Assembly: GCA_009760855.2 (NCBI GenBank)
Contig: WPIO01000043.1
Span: 3,182,501 to 3,246,500 of the forward strand
DNA from: Cristatella mucedo
Lineage: Eukaryota > Bryozoa > Phylactolaemata > Cristatellidae
Reading direction: 5' to 3'
Length of the DNA stretch: 64,000 nucleotides
Part shown: one piece after another, positions 1 through 43,229 of the stretch
How the letters are laid out: each line of letters starts with the position of its first letter
How positions within the stretch are numbered: the stretch's first letter is position 1
Program-made: the position numbers and the translations under genes
Notes under the pieces: model-generated
Told to the model about the DNA's origin: nothing
Seen by the model: only the letters and a program-made list of their open reading frames with translations
The model's database searches: none

Positions 1-25
1 AGATCTCTCTAGACAGCTTGAAGTG

Positions 26-150
26 ATCCTGGTCGTGGGTTCGAGTGTTGCAGCAGGCAGTCATTTATTGCCTACAGCAGGCAATATTCATTTGCTTGCT
101 CCGAGAGGGCCGATAGCCAAAAGGGCTCTCCTGCTGCTATATATCCTGCG
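26..150 (+). mobile_element. SINE-1, degenerate
   Basis: B-box-like gtgggttcgagtgttgcag followed by a decayed SINE-1 body (gccgatagccaaaagggctc). The A-box part is not recognisable. Confidence 0.5.
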
Positions 151-739
151 AATGAGGTTTTGGGATGAGCTGACCCTGTCATCTTTTTACTTGTGCATAT
201 CACGAGAATCTTGTCGTGATTACCCCGAGGATCTCCTTTGTCGTCACGACTGACAAGCATCTCCTGCTACCTTAGCTTTCGTGGTCGGTCACAGTATATT
301 AGCACTCAGTCTCAAGCCTTAGTCGCATGCTCCTTCCAGATGCTGTTGGCCGTGTTCCCTCCATCACTACCCAGGATATGTAGCTGCTCCCAGAGTGCCC
401 GTTTTCTCCCCCTCTTGCATTTGGATAGCTAGCTCGGATGCTCGTTGGCGCTGCTTTATGTCTTTCGTAGAGCATGCTGGCTGTTCTTCGATTCGCCCAA
501 TATCTATTCCTGTGCATGTTTTCTGATTTGACCTCATCTCCGTGCCAGCCATAGCCAGCCGATGGCAAACCGTTTCCCAGCACTAGCTGTCCCGTTAGTT
601 AGCCACTTCTGTGTTAGCACAACTGGTGTTACATTACCTATCCATGAAGGTACGCCAGCCAAATTTGCTCCGTGCATTTGTGACAAGCCGATCTATGTAG
701 AGCTCTCCTTACAGATCTCTCTGCCTCGGCAACGAGCCG

Positions 740-1150
740 CTCACAGGCGGTGCGAAAATCGGCATCTAAAATTGCCCTTATTTTATCTGTCTATACTTTC
801 CCTCTGGCCGATGTCATCACCGAAGACAATCTTGGCTTTCATTTCTCTGCCGATGACACTTAGCTCAAGCCTACCCTTTGACCTTGCTAAGCTTTAGTCC
901 ACAGCCATACACTTAATGACCTTGCTCTCTTGTAGCCTGCATCGACGGCATTTGCACTTGGATGGCCACGAACTTCCGGAAGCTGACAAAGATGACAAGA
1001 AAAACTAATTAGTTATGATCGAGTGTAGTGTCACCCTAAAGTTGAAAGAACTCACCCTTAACGTTGGTTCATCTAGCTTCACTCCCATGATGCAGGTGCA
1101 TAATATAGGCATGGTGTCCCAAAACTACTTGTCATTCGATGAGCACTTGG
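740..1150 (+). mobile_element. LINE-A RT fragment, degenerate
   Basis: Decayed translation around YTFPLADVITEDNLGFHF, then a corrupted ADDT motif at about 850-860, then ELTLNVGSSSF. Stops and frameshifts throughout. Confidence 0.7.
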
Positions 1151-1191
1151 CTTCCACTTTAGTGGTTAAGGTGCTCGCCCTTAACGACCGA

Positions 1192-2685
1192 GATCAAAAA
1201 TTGTTGCTAAGCAGCTAGTTGAACATATTGAAAATAATGGAAAGTCAGAAACATTTCAATCAGGTTTCAAGAGGCAGCACTCTACTGAAACTGCTCTCCT
1301 CCGTGTTAACAATGACATTCTACGTGGCAACGACGACGGGAATGTCACTGCCTTAGCCCTGCTAGATCTGTCTGCTGCCTTCGACACCATTGATCACGAA
1401 AATCTGCTTGAACGATTGAGAACAGCGATTGGTCTGGCAGACGAAGCACTGGCGTGGTTTAAATCATACTTGTCTGATCGTGTTCAATCCGTGTCGTGTG
1501 GGGGTCAGGTCTCAGTTATGAGAAGGGTCACCTGTGAAGTCCCTCAAGGGTCTGTACTTGGTCCCTTGCTGTTCACCATTTATACGCAACCTCTGGGAAA
1601 AGTGATTAAGGCCCATGGAATAGGATATCACTTCTAAGCTGACGATACTCAGTTGTATTTGTCTTTTAAACCGTCGGAATCTGCTGCAGCAACTGAGAAA
1701 CTGAATGCTCGCCTTGCCGATATTCGATCCTGGATGTCGGAAAACTTCCTGAAATTAAATGACGATAAAACCGGACTGCCTCTCATAGGACACCCTAAGC
1801 GTGTGGCTGGATTAAAAGGCTTTGCTGTTCTAATAGGTGATGCTATTGTGCGACCTTCACCACGTGCTCGTAATCTAGGTGTCGTGTTCGACAGCTGCCT
1901 CAATTTCAAAAGCTTCATTCAGAAGACTGCCTCTACAGCTAGCCATCACATCCGATCCCTATCCAAGATTAGAAGCTGTCTCCCACAGTGGCTTGTAAAA
2001 AATTTAACTAGCTCTTTAGTTCTGTCTCGGCTTGATTATTGTAATTCCCTTTTGGCTGGGCTACCAAAGAAAGCTATTATGCCACTACAGCGGACTTTGA
2101 ATATGGCTGCAAGACTGGTCTTCAAGTCCCAGCGGTTTGAGCACGTGTCTCCTTTGCTGAAAGAGCTAGGATGGTTGCCGGTTGAGCAAAGGATACAGAG
2201 CAAAGTTCTTACGCTGACCCACAAGGCCCGCCACGGCTTGGCTCCTTCATACCTAGCTGAACTGCTGCACCAGTTTCAGCCTGTTCGCGCCCTCAGGTCC
2301 TGTGTGGACAATAAATTAGCTGTCCCATTCCTCCGCGTAAAGACAGTTGGCGACAGAAGCTTTAGCTCTGCAGTTCCTAGACTGTGGAACTCGCTTCCAC
2401 AATTCTTATGCAACGACATCTACTCTCCTGATGCCGACTATGGCACATTTTTTTCAGCGGTCCTGAACTGCTACTTCTATGCTACTCACTACCTCAACTG
2501 CTCTCCGGACTCTGCTATGCTTCCCACTTTCTCTTTGTTGCGTGAGACGAAGTCTGCTGGCTACCGAATGCGTACCGAAAGCCGCTTAGGCTGTGAGTGG
2601 GCTATACAAAACTCTCCTGCGTAACACCCACATAGTCTTTATGACTTTGTGGAGTTACTGACGGAGATACATTACATCTAGGTGT
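1192..2685 (+). mobile_element. LINE-B, 5'-truncated, most complete copy
   Basis: Starts inside the RT domain (KIVAKQLVEHIENN) and runs to the 3' end gacggagatacattacat. Visible: HSTETALLRVNNDIL, LLDLSAAFDTIDH, VPQGSVLGPLLF, and ADDTQLYLSF with the Tyr codon of YADD replaced by a stop (taa at 1635-1637). A frame of 323 codons follows (1653-2624) and covers the rest of RT. CR1/L2-like group. Inactive. Confidence 0.9.
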
Positions 2686-2800
2686 ATATATTTGATGACC
2701 GAGGTTTTTGGCTCGAGCCCCGTGGCTGGCATTTTTGAAGCGCCTGAATAGAGATTACGCCCTCTTAGGGTGCTATACTAATGAATTATATGTAAATTGT
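2686..2800 (+). mobile_element. SINE-2, 5'-truncated
   Basis: B box ggctcgagccccgtggc and tail gaagcgcctgaatagagatt...tgaattata, directly after the LINE-B 3' end. Confidence 0.8.
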
Positions 2801-2934
2801 ATTTAAGCCGGCCTACCTTCAGCTGAGGCACTCCCAAAATAAGGGCCAGCTTGTAAAGGAATATGGCAGCCGAATAAGTTCGCGATAGTTCGTGATATCG
2901 CGTCTAGATGCTGTAAATCCTTTTATTCAGGGCT

Positions 2935-3545
2935 CTCGGTCTGTGCCTTAATCGAGTGCAACTGCTGCAAAACTCAGCAACCCAGTGGGTCTGCTAAGAA
3001 GCTCCGGAGCTGAAGTATCGCAACACTTCTACCTGAGCTTTGCTGGACCCCCTATCAAGCATCACACCGGCTTCAGTATCCTCTCTGTGGCCCACAGTTC
3101 ACTTCCATCACTTGCATTACCCTACCTATCTGGCCTGCTTCCTTCTCTATTGTGCTCCTGTTTACCTCCATAGCTCATTGGCTTCTTGTCATCTTGTTGT
3201 TCCTTGCACTAAATTGTAATCGTTTAGTGACCACCGGACCTTCAATTAGTATGCACAACATGTCTGGAGCTGCTTTCGGTTTCTGTCACCACCTCCACTT
3301 CTCATTAGGTAGGTTTCAACTAACGATGTGTCTGTCAGCTTAGTTTTATCTGCACTTCAGTGAAGAAGCATCTTTTTTTTTATTCCGTGTGTATTTTTCG
3401 TGCTTACTTGTACATGATTCAGTGCACATACTAATCAGGGGTCCGCATAATCAATGGCCCTAGGTGCCTTTTCGTGTCCTTTGGCATGCTAAGCCAAGTA
3501 TGATAACTTGCATGTCATTAATGCTTGGTTATTTGCATAGCTTTT
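2935..3545 (+). mobile_element. LINE-C, 3' part
   Basis: RT C-terminal remains (LLQNSATQ) and a 3' UTR with tgattcagtgcac and ggcatgctaagcca shared with the copy at 13566-14190. Degenerate. Confidence 0.6.
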
Positions 3546-4087
3546 AGATAGTGATTATGTTCCCGTCAGGGCGATGTGCAAATGCCTTATTGTTGCCACT
3601 ATTAATTCTGCAGTGCTGCTCTAGGCAAAGTACTTCAAAAACCACAGGTGACAGACGTGCAGCACACAGCTGCCCTGGTCCACTTGTGACTAGAGGCACA
3701 AAAGACGATGCTACATCAACAGCCTGAGATTTTTGAGAGAAATCCTAAAATTAATACCACCCTGAAGGATTTATAGTGAGCTGAACCAACAGTGAGTGAA
3801 CCGTGATAACGTTCACCGTTACAGCTAAAGTGTCTGCCGTAGAAATGAAAAAAAAATGTTTTTTTTACGGCTCTTTAGCGACCTATGCGAATGTAAACCA
3901 AATATATGTGCATTTGTGCACTAAACTCTAAGGAAAAGTGATCTGTACTTATGTAATTGCAAGGTATGATGGACGAAAAATATTGCCTTGCAAAGCAAAT
4001 CTGTCTCTACGAGTACCCCACTGCCTGTGGACTCGCATCGCTGAGTCATAGTAGATCCGTCACGGAAGACAAGGCTGCGCCATCATG

Positions 4088-4156
4088 CCACTTGACGAAA
4101 GTGTGCCATCTTGCCACGTGACGAAAGTTCGTCATCTTGCGGCGTGACGGACTTTC
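4088..4156. repeat. Degenerate tandem repeat of about 28 bp, three units
   Basis: gccacttgacgaaagt, gccacgtgacgaaagt and gcggcgtgacggact recur, each preceded by catcttg or catcatg. Confidence 0.65.
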
Positions 4157-4227
4157 AAGTTTTTATTAGTAGAGATTGCCAGATGCCACAGTAGCAATCT
4201 GCAGGTATTTTAAAAGGTAAAGGGAAA

Positions 4228-4400
4228 AGATACAGGTAGAAAGTAAAGCTCGGTATGACAGTCTCACTTGAATAGCAGCACGAGAGCCTGAACAATCATC
4301 AAGCCGCTTGCAGCAGGCAATAAAGAATTGCCTGCTGCAGAGCTCGAACCGACGACCTGATTCCTGAACTGCAAGTGCCATGCTCACACTTCAGCACCCA
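4228..4400 (-). mobile_element. SINE-1, degenerate
   Basis: Minus-strand order of SINE-1 landmarks: caataaagaattgcctgctg, then gagctcgaaccgacgacct. An orphan plus-strand B box ggtcgtgggttcgagtc follows at 4404-4420. Confidence 0.5.
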
Positions 4401-4568
4401 AAGGTCGTGGGTTCGAGTCTTGCAGCAGCAGGTCCATTTTTATTCCCAGCTGCGAGCAGAAAGAGCTACCGTGCTGCAGCTATTTAGCTGACAGCTGAGG
4501 CTATTGAATCAGCTGATCTGTACTCGTTTTTGAGTCGCAAGCTGTGGATATGCATCTATTGGATCACT

Positions 4569-4758
4569 TTGTCTCTCTCTGTATCTCTCCCTCTCTCCCT
4601 CTCTCCCTCCCTCCCTCCCTCTTTCTCCCTCTCTCCCCCTCTCTCTCTCCCTCTCTCTCCCTCTCCCCCTCCCCTCTATCTCTCTCACTCTCACTCATTC
4701 TCTTTCTCTCCCTCTCACTCATTCTCTCTCTCTCTCTCTCCCTCTCTCCCTCTCTCTG
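4569..4758. repeat. CT-rich microsatellite
   Basis: About 190 bp of interrupted (CT)n/(CCCT)n lying 150 bp before AHCYL exon a. The long Leu/Ser/Pro frames over it are low-complexity artefacts. It may add to the pyrimidine content upstream of the acceptor. Confidence 0.9.
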
Positions 4759-4850
4759 CTTTTCTTACTGTCATTGTACTGGCTGTGGAGCCTTTAGCAC
4801 TTTAAGCCCGAACTTCCGGTACGCTCGATCCGATGTTGCCATGAATCTAA

Positions 4851-36702
<31,852 letters not shown>

Positions 36703-36743
36703 GGCCGAGACACTGCCTGCGAATGCACTACCGTCATGGCCCT

Positions 36744-36847
36744 GCGAGTGCACTGCCTGCACGTGATCTTGCGAGTGCACTGCCTGCACGTGATCTTGCG
36801 AGTGCACTGCCTGCACGTGATCTTGCGAGTGCACTGCCTGCACGTGA
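36744..36847. repeat. 27-bp tandem repeat in the AHCYL 3' region
   Basis: Units start at 36744, 36771, 36798 and 36825. Each contains gtgcac and the E-box palindrome cacgtg. Probably 3' UTR. Confidence 0.92.
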
Positions 36848-37061
36848 CTCGCTTGATTGAGCATGAAGGGCGTGAAAAGTGGATCTAGAGAAATCTTGTG
36901 CGCCGGAAGCGTACGCTGCTAGCAGCTACTGTCTGTGGGGTTGTGCTGTCTGTGTCTGCGGAGATACACAGATACACCGTGCGAGAGCGTTCAAGAAGAC
37001 CCTGGAGAGTAGCAAACGGTATTAGACAGTATGAAATACCTTGTTTCAAGTAGCAACAGAA

Positions 37062-37195
37062 GCTGGTTTGGTCCAGCGGATAAGGTGCTCGCCCCGACCA
37101 AGATCTGGCTGAGGTCATTGGCTCGAGCCCCGAGGCGAATGTGAAGCACCTGAATCGAGGTAAAGTTCTCTTGGGGGCGCTACATACATGAAGGA
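37062..37195 (+). mobile_element. SINE-2
   Basis: ctggtttggtccagcggata, ttggctcgagccccgaggcg and gaagcacctgaatcgaggta. Confidence 0.92.
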
Positions 37196-37455
37196 TATTT
37201 TTATATTTTATAGGACCCTTACAATATACAGCCTCTGTAAGCTTGATTCCTAAGACATGGGCACTTCTCTCGTTGTGGTTTTTTAAATAGCCTTTCCTTA
37301 GAGAATCTCGTGCATATGCAAGAGCACGAGTAAATAAGTTTTTGTGTGGTAAAATCTCATCACCGATGGCTCTTGCCCTCCATTGCTAGCTTTCACGTCG
37401 CCAGACTCATCGCTTTGCTCATATTTACTGTGTATAGCCTGAAGAACTTCTCTTC

Positions 37456-37528
37456 GTGTGTGTGTGTGTCTGTGTGTGCGTGTGCATGTTCGAGTGCGTG
37501 TGTGTGTGCGTGTGTGTGCGTGTGTTCG
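37456..37528. repeat. (TG)n microsatellite
   Basis: Interrupted TG/CG run at the 5' edge of a LINE-A copy. Confidence 0.9.
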
Positions 37529-37534
37529 GACTTG

Positions 37535-38265
37535 TTTAGACAGGGATACCACATCTAAATTAGCCCATGCATTTGTGACATCCCATCTTGACTTCTGTAA
37601 CTCACTGCTTGCTGGCTTACCGGCATGTGCAATCGGGTGCTTACAGCTGGTGCAGAACTCTGCAGCAAGGCTTGTCCGTCGTGAGCGTCGCAGTTGCCAC
37701 ATCACACCACTTCTCGCCGACTTGCACTGGCTCCCAGTCAAGCAGCAAATTGAATTCGTGGTTTTGTCACTTACTTTCAGGTCCTTTCATTCTTGGGCTC
37801 CAGCCTACCTATCAGATCTGCTCCCCCACCTGGCTCAGCATCGTGCCACCCGGTTTTCGGAAACTAACTGTTTACCGATACCTCTTACAAACCTCAAATT
37901 CTTTGGAGACCGTGCCTTTAGTTCGTATGCTCCCGAAGCCTGAAACTCACTTCCGACTTGCGTCACGACGTTTCCTGACTTGACCGCATTTAAAAAGAAA
38001 TTAAAAACGCATTTATTTAGAACAGCATTTAGTAGGTCCCTGTGATTCATGCTTTATGTGCTTATTCGTGCTGACATTGTGCATGCTGCCACTAACCACA
38101 CTTGCATGCTGACCCTGTGAATGTCACCCCTAACCATGCTATTCTTGTTGTTTATTGAGCATGCTACCACTAACCATGTGTTCTTGCTTCCTTTGTAGCA
38201 ATTGTAAAGCGCCTAGAAAGAGATTGAGTTCTCTGAGGGTGCTTTTTTCAAACGTATAATTAATA
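37535..38265 (+). mobile_element. LINE-A, 3' half
   Basis: DTTSKLAHAFVTSHLDFCNS, LVQNSAARLVRRERRSCHIT and LLADLHWLPVKQQIEFVVL in a frame from 37458 to 37943, then 3' UTR and hairpin aaagcgcctagaaagagatt. Confidence 0.92.
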
Positions 38266-38268
38266 ATA

Positions 38269-38269
38269 T

Positions 38270-38319
<50 letters not shown>

Positions 38320-38321
38320 TC
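38269..38321. repeat. (AGT)n microsatellite
   Basis: Follows the LINE-A end and replaces the usual ATT repeat. Confidence 0.92.
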
Positions 38322-38324
38322 TCT

Positions 38325-39785
38325 GGGTCATTTAGCTTGCATTAATGTACTCTATAAGTCACCTTTTTCGATGAATTTTCTAGGTATTGATGGTCGACTT
38401 CAAGCACTCCTGACCCACTTGCTGCGACAAGCATCATCACTTGCACTCGGGTAATTGAGGCAGCTGCTGGACAGCAGGCCAGGGGCCGCAGCACTCAGCA
38501 GCTCAGCTCTTGCTCTCTAATCAAGATGCTGCGAAACCGGCTGATCGCCAGCAGCTGCCTCACACAGCGAGCCCACTTAGCTCAGGCGAGAGAGATACCG
38601 CTGGCATTAACGAGCCGATCGACGGGGCCTTTCTATCATCGTATACGCTCTAATATCGCCTTCGTGGCTGCATTTTATGGCCTCACAGAGTGCTATTTTT
38701 GACATACCTACCGGCGTCCTGTCTTTGGCAAGCCGAGGTGAAGAGATGCCTCGAGGGGCCATCTCTGATCATGCTGAAGCAGTTAGCTGCTGTTGCTGCA
38801 ATCATATGACCAAACTGGAACCATTTAACCACCCCCCCCCCCGACTCGCGGTCGTCCTGCAAGAATTTGTGGCTGTCTACCAACCAGGTGTCCACCATGT
38901 CGCCGTGGGTTGTCATTACATACGCCTTAAAATATAATACATTTCACAGCTTTCAAATGATATGCAAAAGCGATGTCGTTATTGGCTGGTCGAGTGAGGC
39001 GAAAGACAGTAAGAATTTCTATCTCACTCTCTCTCTCTTTTTCTGTCTCTGTGTGTGCTTGTGTGAGTGAGTGTGTGCGTGCGTATGCGTATGTATGGTA
39101 AAAGCATATGAAAGTATATGCACGTATATCGTTACACACCTGTAAAGTTTATTTTTTTTGTACTAGTCTATTGTATCTCCATGTGAAAGTATGAAATTCA
39201 ACCGCTCAAAAATATTCGAAAGTTTACGGTTCAAAGCCATGTGCCTCTTGTGTCTGTAAATGTAACTCTTTGTGTCGACGGATGAAAAGACGGCATTCAA
39301 CTCGCACTTGGGAATTTGTCACATTTTCTTACGTAAGACGAACAGAGCAACTGCGAGCCGGATCGGCATAACGATGCTGGCTCGCTAGAACTCACCAGCT
39401 AGCCTTCAATATAAGACTTGAACTGATGCCTGCCTCAATATTTAAATCACGGCTACGATCCGCCCTTTAAGCAAAATTTGGGACTGCCGGGTGGTTGGGT
39501 GTGTCTGGTAATTACGGATTCCTGGACCGAGTTGTGCTGCTGTCAGATTTCCTTTTTTATAATCGAGCACACCGGTGCAGGTGAGGGCTGGTCGAGACTG
39601 CAGCCAGCACCGCGGATCGTGCAATTGCAAGCAGGCTATTTATCGGTCGACGCACATCCTCACGTCACGCTGGACTGGTGGCTTTTCCTGAGCCACAGAG
39701 ACACGTGCTCATGGAAGCAGTTGCTAGCTCGCGGCGCCTGCGCATTGGGCTCGAGAACAAATGCCTGAGCCACAAATGCTAGCGC
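38325..39785. other. Intergenic, nothing recognised
   Basis: C run at 38833-38842 and an interrupted TC/TG repeat at 39021-39095. No supported gene. Confidence 0.4.
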
Positions 39786-39789
39786 CGCT

Positions 39790-39895
39790 AAAGTGAGCGA
39801 CAAAACCATGAAGTTGCTTGACTGGGAGTTTGAGCAGGTCGGCGAGAAGTGGTGTGATGTGGCAACTGCGAAGCTCACGACATTATATTTCAGTG
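39790..39895 (-). mobile_element. LINE-A RT scrap
   Basis: agtgagcgacaaaaccatga, ttgcttgactgggagtttga and gagaagtggtgtgatgtggc. Confidence 0.75.
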
Positions 39896-39899
39896 GGAG

Positions 39900-40875
39900 C
39901 CGTAACAGCATTAATTTATCGCATTTCCCATATGAACAGTATATATATTATTCCCATACTTATGAGGCAGTTTATTTTTTAACTCTTAGCAGCACTTCCA
40001 GAGTATTGTGTTGTACCGCATTGCATAATACGCAGACAGCAGAAATCCGTGGAATGTGTTTAGTAGACACAATTTTATAATTTTTCCTTGGACGAGCATG
40101 ACAATATATTGTATTGCTTACAATTACAATGATAGTCTAGCATGTCATTTGCTATGCAAATATAAATACATTTATTTGTTGGCTTCGAAGATTAATAATG
40201 CAATAACAGTACGACTGCTCCAAGGCCAGCACGCAGGTATGCCGACCATAGGCAAGAACGCGGCGACGAGCGCTCATAATTTAGCACAAGTCTGTGTCCG
40301 TAACGTAGACGAGTTTATAAGACAGCAGCGGACAATTACGTGCGAACAGCTGCGGCCGCGACGTACACAAACGGCTCGGCGGCCTAGAATTCAAATCAGC
40401 TCCAACGCCAATTCCGAGTCTACAATCGCAACTCCAGTTTATCTCTTCGCGCCGGCAATGCTCACTCACAATATATAAATCTCTGCACGCCGGCTTTTAC
40501 GGCCTCGGCCGTAGGCTATCGCATAATCTTGATAATAATATAATATATATAATATATAATAATAATATATAATATAATATATATATACTATATAATATAT
40601 AATCTATAATTGTGAGTGATAATCGCGCATAATCGCGAATAATGACTGTCCGCTATAATACGGCTCGACTAGCTGACGTCTCCGTTACACTCCAGTCTCA
40701 ATCACTCCGGATCGCCATGCATAAATCGTAACAACGCGTTTCTAATTAAAATAATTCAGGAATTCCAATGATCTCCAGTAATTTCATAATATGACTAACC
40801 TAGCACGCCAACGTTCATTGTAGCAACGCTAACGATCAGGAAATATTTCCTCCTCCTCCTCCTCCTCCTCCTCCG
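39900..40875. other. Intergenic, AT-rich, nothing recognised
   Basis: AT microsatellite at 40529-40612 and TCC repeat at 40847-40874. No supported gene. Confidence 0.45.
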
Positions 40876-41012
40876 CCGAGCCGGTTCGATCGACCGGTTA
40901 AGGTGTTCGCCCCGACCAAGACGTGGCTGAGGTCGTGGGCTCGAGCCCTGAGCCACATGTGAAACCCCTTAATAGAGACTAAGTTATCTCGGGGCGCTAT
41001 GCGAATGAATTG
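40876..41012 (+). mobile_element. SINE-2
   Basis: agccggttcgatcgaccggt, tgggctcgagccctgagcca and aaccccttaatagagactaa. Confidence 0.88.
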
Positions 41013-41118
41013 ATTAATTAAATTTCCCCGCGTCACGCGTCAAAGCTTCGGGGTCATTAAACGGCACCAGCAAATGAGCGTCTTGAAAAAAGGCTGCAGC
41101 TTTCTTCGCTGCGCTCTC

Positions 41119-41161
41119 GACTACGATTGGCTAGCGGCGAAAAGCCAGCCAATCGTAATCG
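41119..41161. promoter_or_regulatory. Inverted repeat containing two opposed CCAAT boxes
   Basis: gactacgattggct and agccaatcgtaatc form a 14-bp inverted repeat with one mismatch and a loop of about 14 bp. Each arm holds a CCAAT box (ATTGG, CCAAT). No gene was recognised beside it. Confidence 0.4.
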
Positions 41162-41474
41162 ACATTCTGCTTCGTTTCTATCCAGAGCGATTCATTCGCA
41201 GTTTGTGTATTGTGAGTGAGCATTAGGAACCTCGAGCGCTATAGCATTAATATTTTTAATAGCGGCCTGGATTCTGGCCAGATAAGGTATTCTCGTGCGT
41301 GCGCTCGGAATGATAACCAGCGTACGAGCAGTGCTGCCTACGACCGCGTTCGGCCACGGTCTGAGCGCTTAATCGACCGTCGAGGCTGCTCATACGACAC
41401 ATGCGCCGCGCGTCGTGTCGCCGGCATATCCCGGTCATGTGGCAGCGAGTTCATGGTCACGCGTCGCGTGAGGT

Positions 41475-41578
41475 TAATAATAGTAATAATAATAATAATA
41501 TACATTTGTATATTGCCCTCAAGGAACTGAAACTCTTTCTAGGCACTTAACAAATGCTGTATGGAAAGCATTATCAAA
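41475..41578 (-). mobile_element. LINE-A, older copy, 3' tail part
   Basis: ATT repeats, ctcaaggaactgaaactctt and tctaggcacttaacaaatgc. Continues at 42167. Confidence 0.85.
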
Positions 41579-42166
41579 TGATTACTCCACTTCTCGCCGA
41601 CCTGCACTGGCTACCAGTCAAGCAACGGATTGACTTCAAGGTTTTGTCGCTCACTTTTAGGTCCCTTCATTCTATGGCTCCAGCCTATCTCTCCGACATA
41701 CTCCCCCATCAGGCCAAGCATCGTACCACCCGCTTTTCGGAATCCAACAGCCTAGAAATACCTCGTACAAACCTCAAATCCTTTGGAGACTGTGCATTTA
41801 GTTCGTATGCTCCCAAAGCCTGGAACTCCCTCCCGACCTGCGTCAGAACATCCCCCGACCTGACCACATTTAAAAGGAACTTAAAAACACACCTATTTAG
41901 GACAGCATTTAGTGGGTCCCTGTGATTCATCCTTCATGTGCTTATGCGTGCTGACACTGTGCATGCTGCCACTAACCACATTTGCATGCTGACCCTGTGC
42001 ATGTCACCCTTAACCATGTTATTCATTTTGTTTGTTTTTCAAGTATGATTTTACTTACCATTCAATTGCAGTTCCCTTTGCAGCAAATGTAAAGCGCCTA
42101 GAGAGAGATTAAGTTCTCTGAGGGCGCTTTATCAAGTGCATTATTATTATTATTATTATTATTAGT
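41579..42166 (+). mobile_element. LINE-A, young copy inserted in an older LINE-A
   Basis: Frame LLADLHWLPVKQRIDFKVL to FKRNLKTHLFRTAFSGSL (stop at 41925), complete 3' UTR, hairpin aaagcgcctagagagagatt and (ATT)n. Confidence 0.93.
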
Positions 42167-42475
42167 GGCAACATCCGCGAAGGACGAATCGCAAAGATCC
42201 ACTATATGCTGTAGTAAACTGGTGCATTTTAAGCTACTTTTTTTTTAATGTCGTCACGTCGCGGGACGTTGCGACGTTGCGTCGCTAGTGAGTTCCGGGC
42301 TTTGGGAGCATCGGAGCTAGAGCGGTAGGAAAGAGCGCTAGGAAAGAGCTGAAAGGTTTCGAAAAAGCTAAACGATTCGAGTCAGAACACAGTGGGTTTT
42401 ACGACTCTTTGCCTGCGTGCGGGAGTAGTTCTGATGGGTAGGCTGGAGCCAGAGAATGAAGGGACCTAAAAGTTC
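42167..42475 (-). mobile_element. LINE-A, older copy, continuation
   Basis: agtggcaacatccgcgaagg, agttccgggctttgggagca and gggtaggctggagccagaga. Joins 41578 seamlessly when the insertion is removed. Confidence 0.85.
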
Positions 42476-42479
42476 GTAG

Positions 42480-43020
42480 CCATCATTTCCTACGCTCCGT
42501 GCGCGGGCGCGCGAAAGTCTCAATGCAGAGAAGGTCCTCGCGCGCTCTCTGCTCGGTGGCCCAGCAGATTCGCAGCTCTCGCGTAGGCTCCCCGCCAAAC
42601 AAAACGCACCGAAGGGCACCAAAACGCACCAACTCCGCACCAAACTGCGCCGTACCCACGCACCAAAGGTGGCATGCGATGTCGTAACGAAATTCGGCGC
42701 GGTCTCATCGACTGCTTTCCAAACTGCTGCAGCAGGCAGCAGCCGTGCTATGCGAGCTCGGCATTCGAAAGTCGCTCCGATCGGTTCCGCTTTCATCAGA
42801 TGACGTCAGATCGATTCGGGCAGGTAGAAGCGTCTTCGCGGCGCTCAAAGATTTCGCTAGCTCGCTAGCAGCCGCTCTGCCTTGGTTTCCGGTTTCGGTT
42901 TAATTCCCCTTCGCCTTTTACGTCGGCGGCAGCTCTCTTGGAGGAAAGGGCGGAAGGAAAGAGCGGTAGGAAAGAGGGAAGGAAAAGTGCGGAAGGAAAG
43001 AGCAGACAGAAATGACCGAA
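42480..43020. other. CpG-rich stretch, no gene recognised
   Basis: Many CG dinucleotides at 42500-42860 and a purine-rich ggaaagagcgg repeat at 42945-43010 that recurs at 43273-43310. A CpG-island promoter is possible but no exon was identified. Confidence 0.35.
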
Positions 43021-43023
43021 GCC

Positions 43024-43180
43024 GTGCTGGGTTTAGCCCAGTGTTTAAGGCGCTCGCCTGTAACAACTGAGGTCAAGGCGAATGTGCTTGATTACCGAGA
43101 TTGTGGGCTCAAGCCCCGCGGCAATTTCGAAGCGCCTGAATAGAGATTAGGTTCTCTTAGGGCACTACAAAATAAATTAT
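43024..43180 (+). mobile_element. SINE-2
   Basis: ctgggtttagcccagtgttt, tgggctcaagccccgcggca and gaagcgcctgaatagagatt. Confidence 0.9.
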
Positions 43181-43187
43181 ACATATT

Positions 43188-43188
<1 letters not shown>

Positions 43189-43222
<34 letters not shown>
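43189..43222. repeat. (TA)n microsatellite
   Basis: TA run at the SINE-2 3' end. It splits a purine-rich ggaaagagc repeat tract. Confidence 0.9.
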
Positions 43223-43226
<4 letters not shown>

Positions 43227-43229
43227 GCG

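Noticed and set aside
1653-2624. A 323-codon frame as a host gene
   Set aside because: It is the RT region of LINE-B: ADDTQLYL, LNDDKT and VVFDS, with several other copies in the window.
36744-36847. CRISPR-like array
   Set aside because: The units are directly adjacent without unique spacers, in a eukaryotic gene. It is an ordinary tandem repeat.
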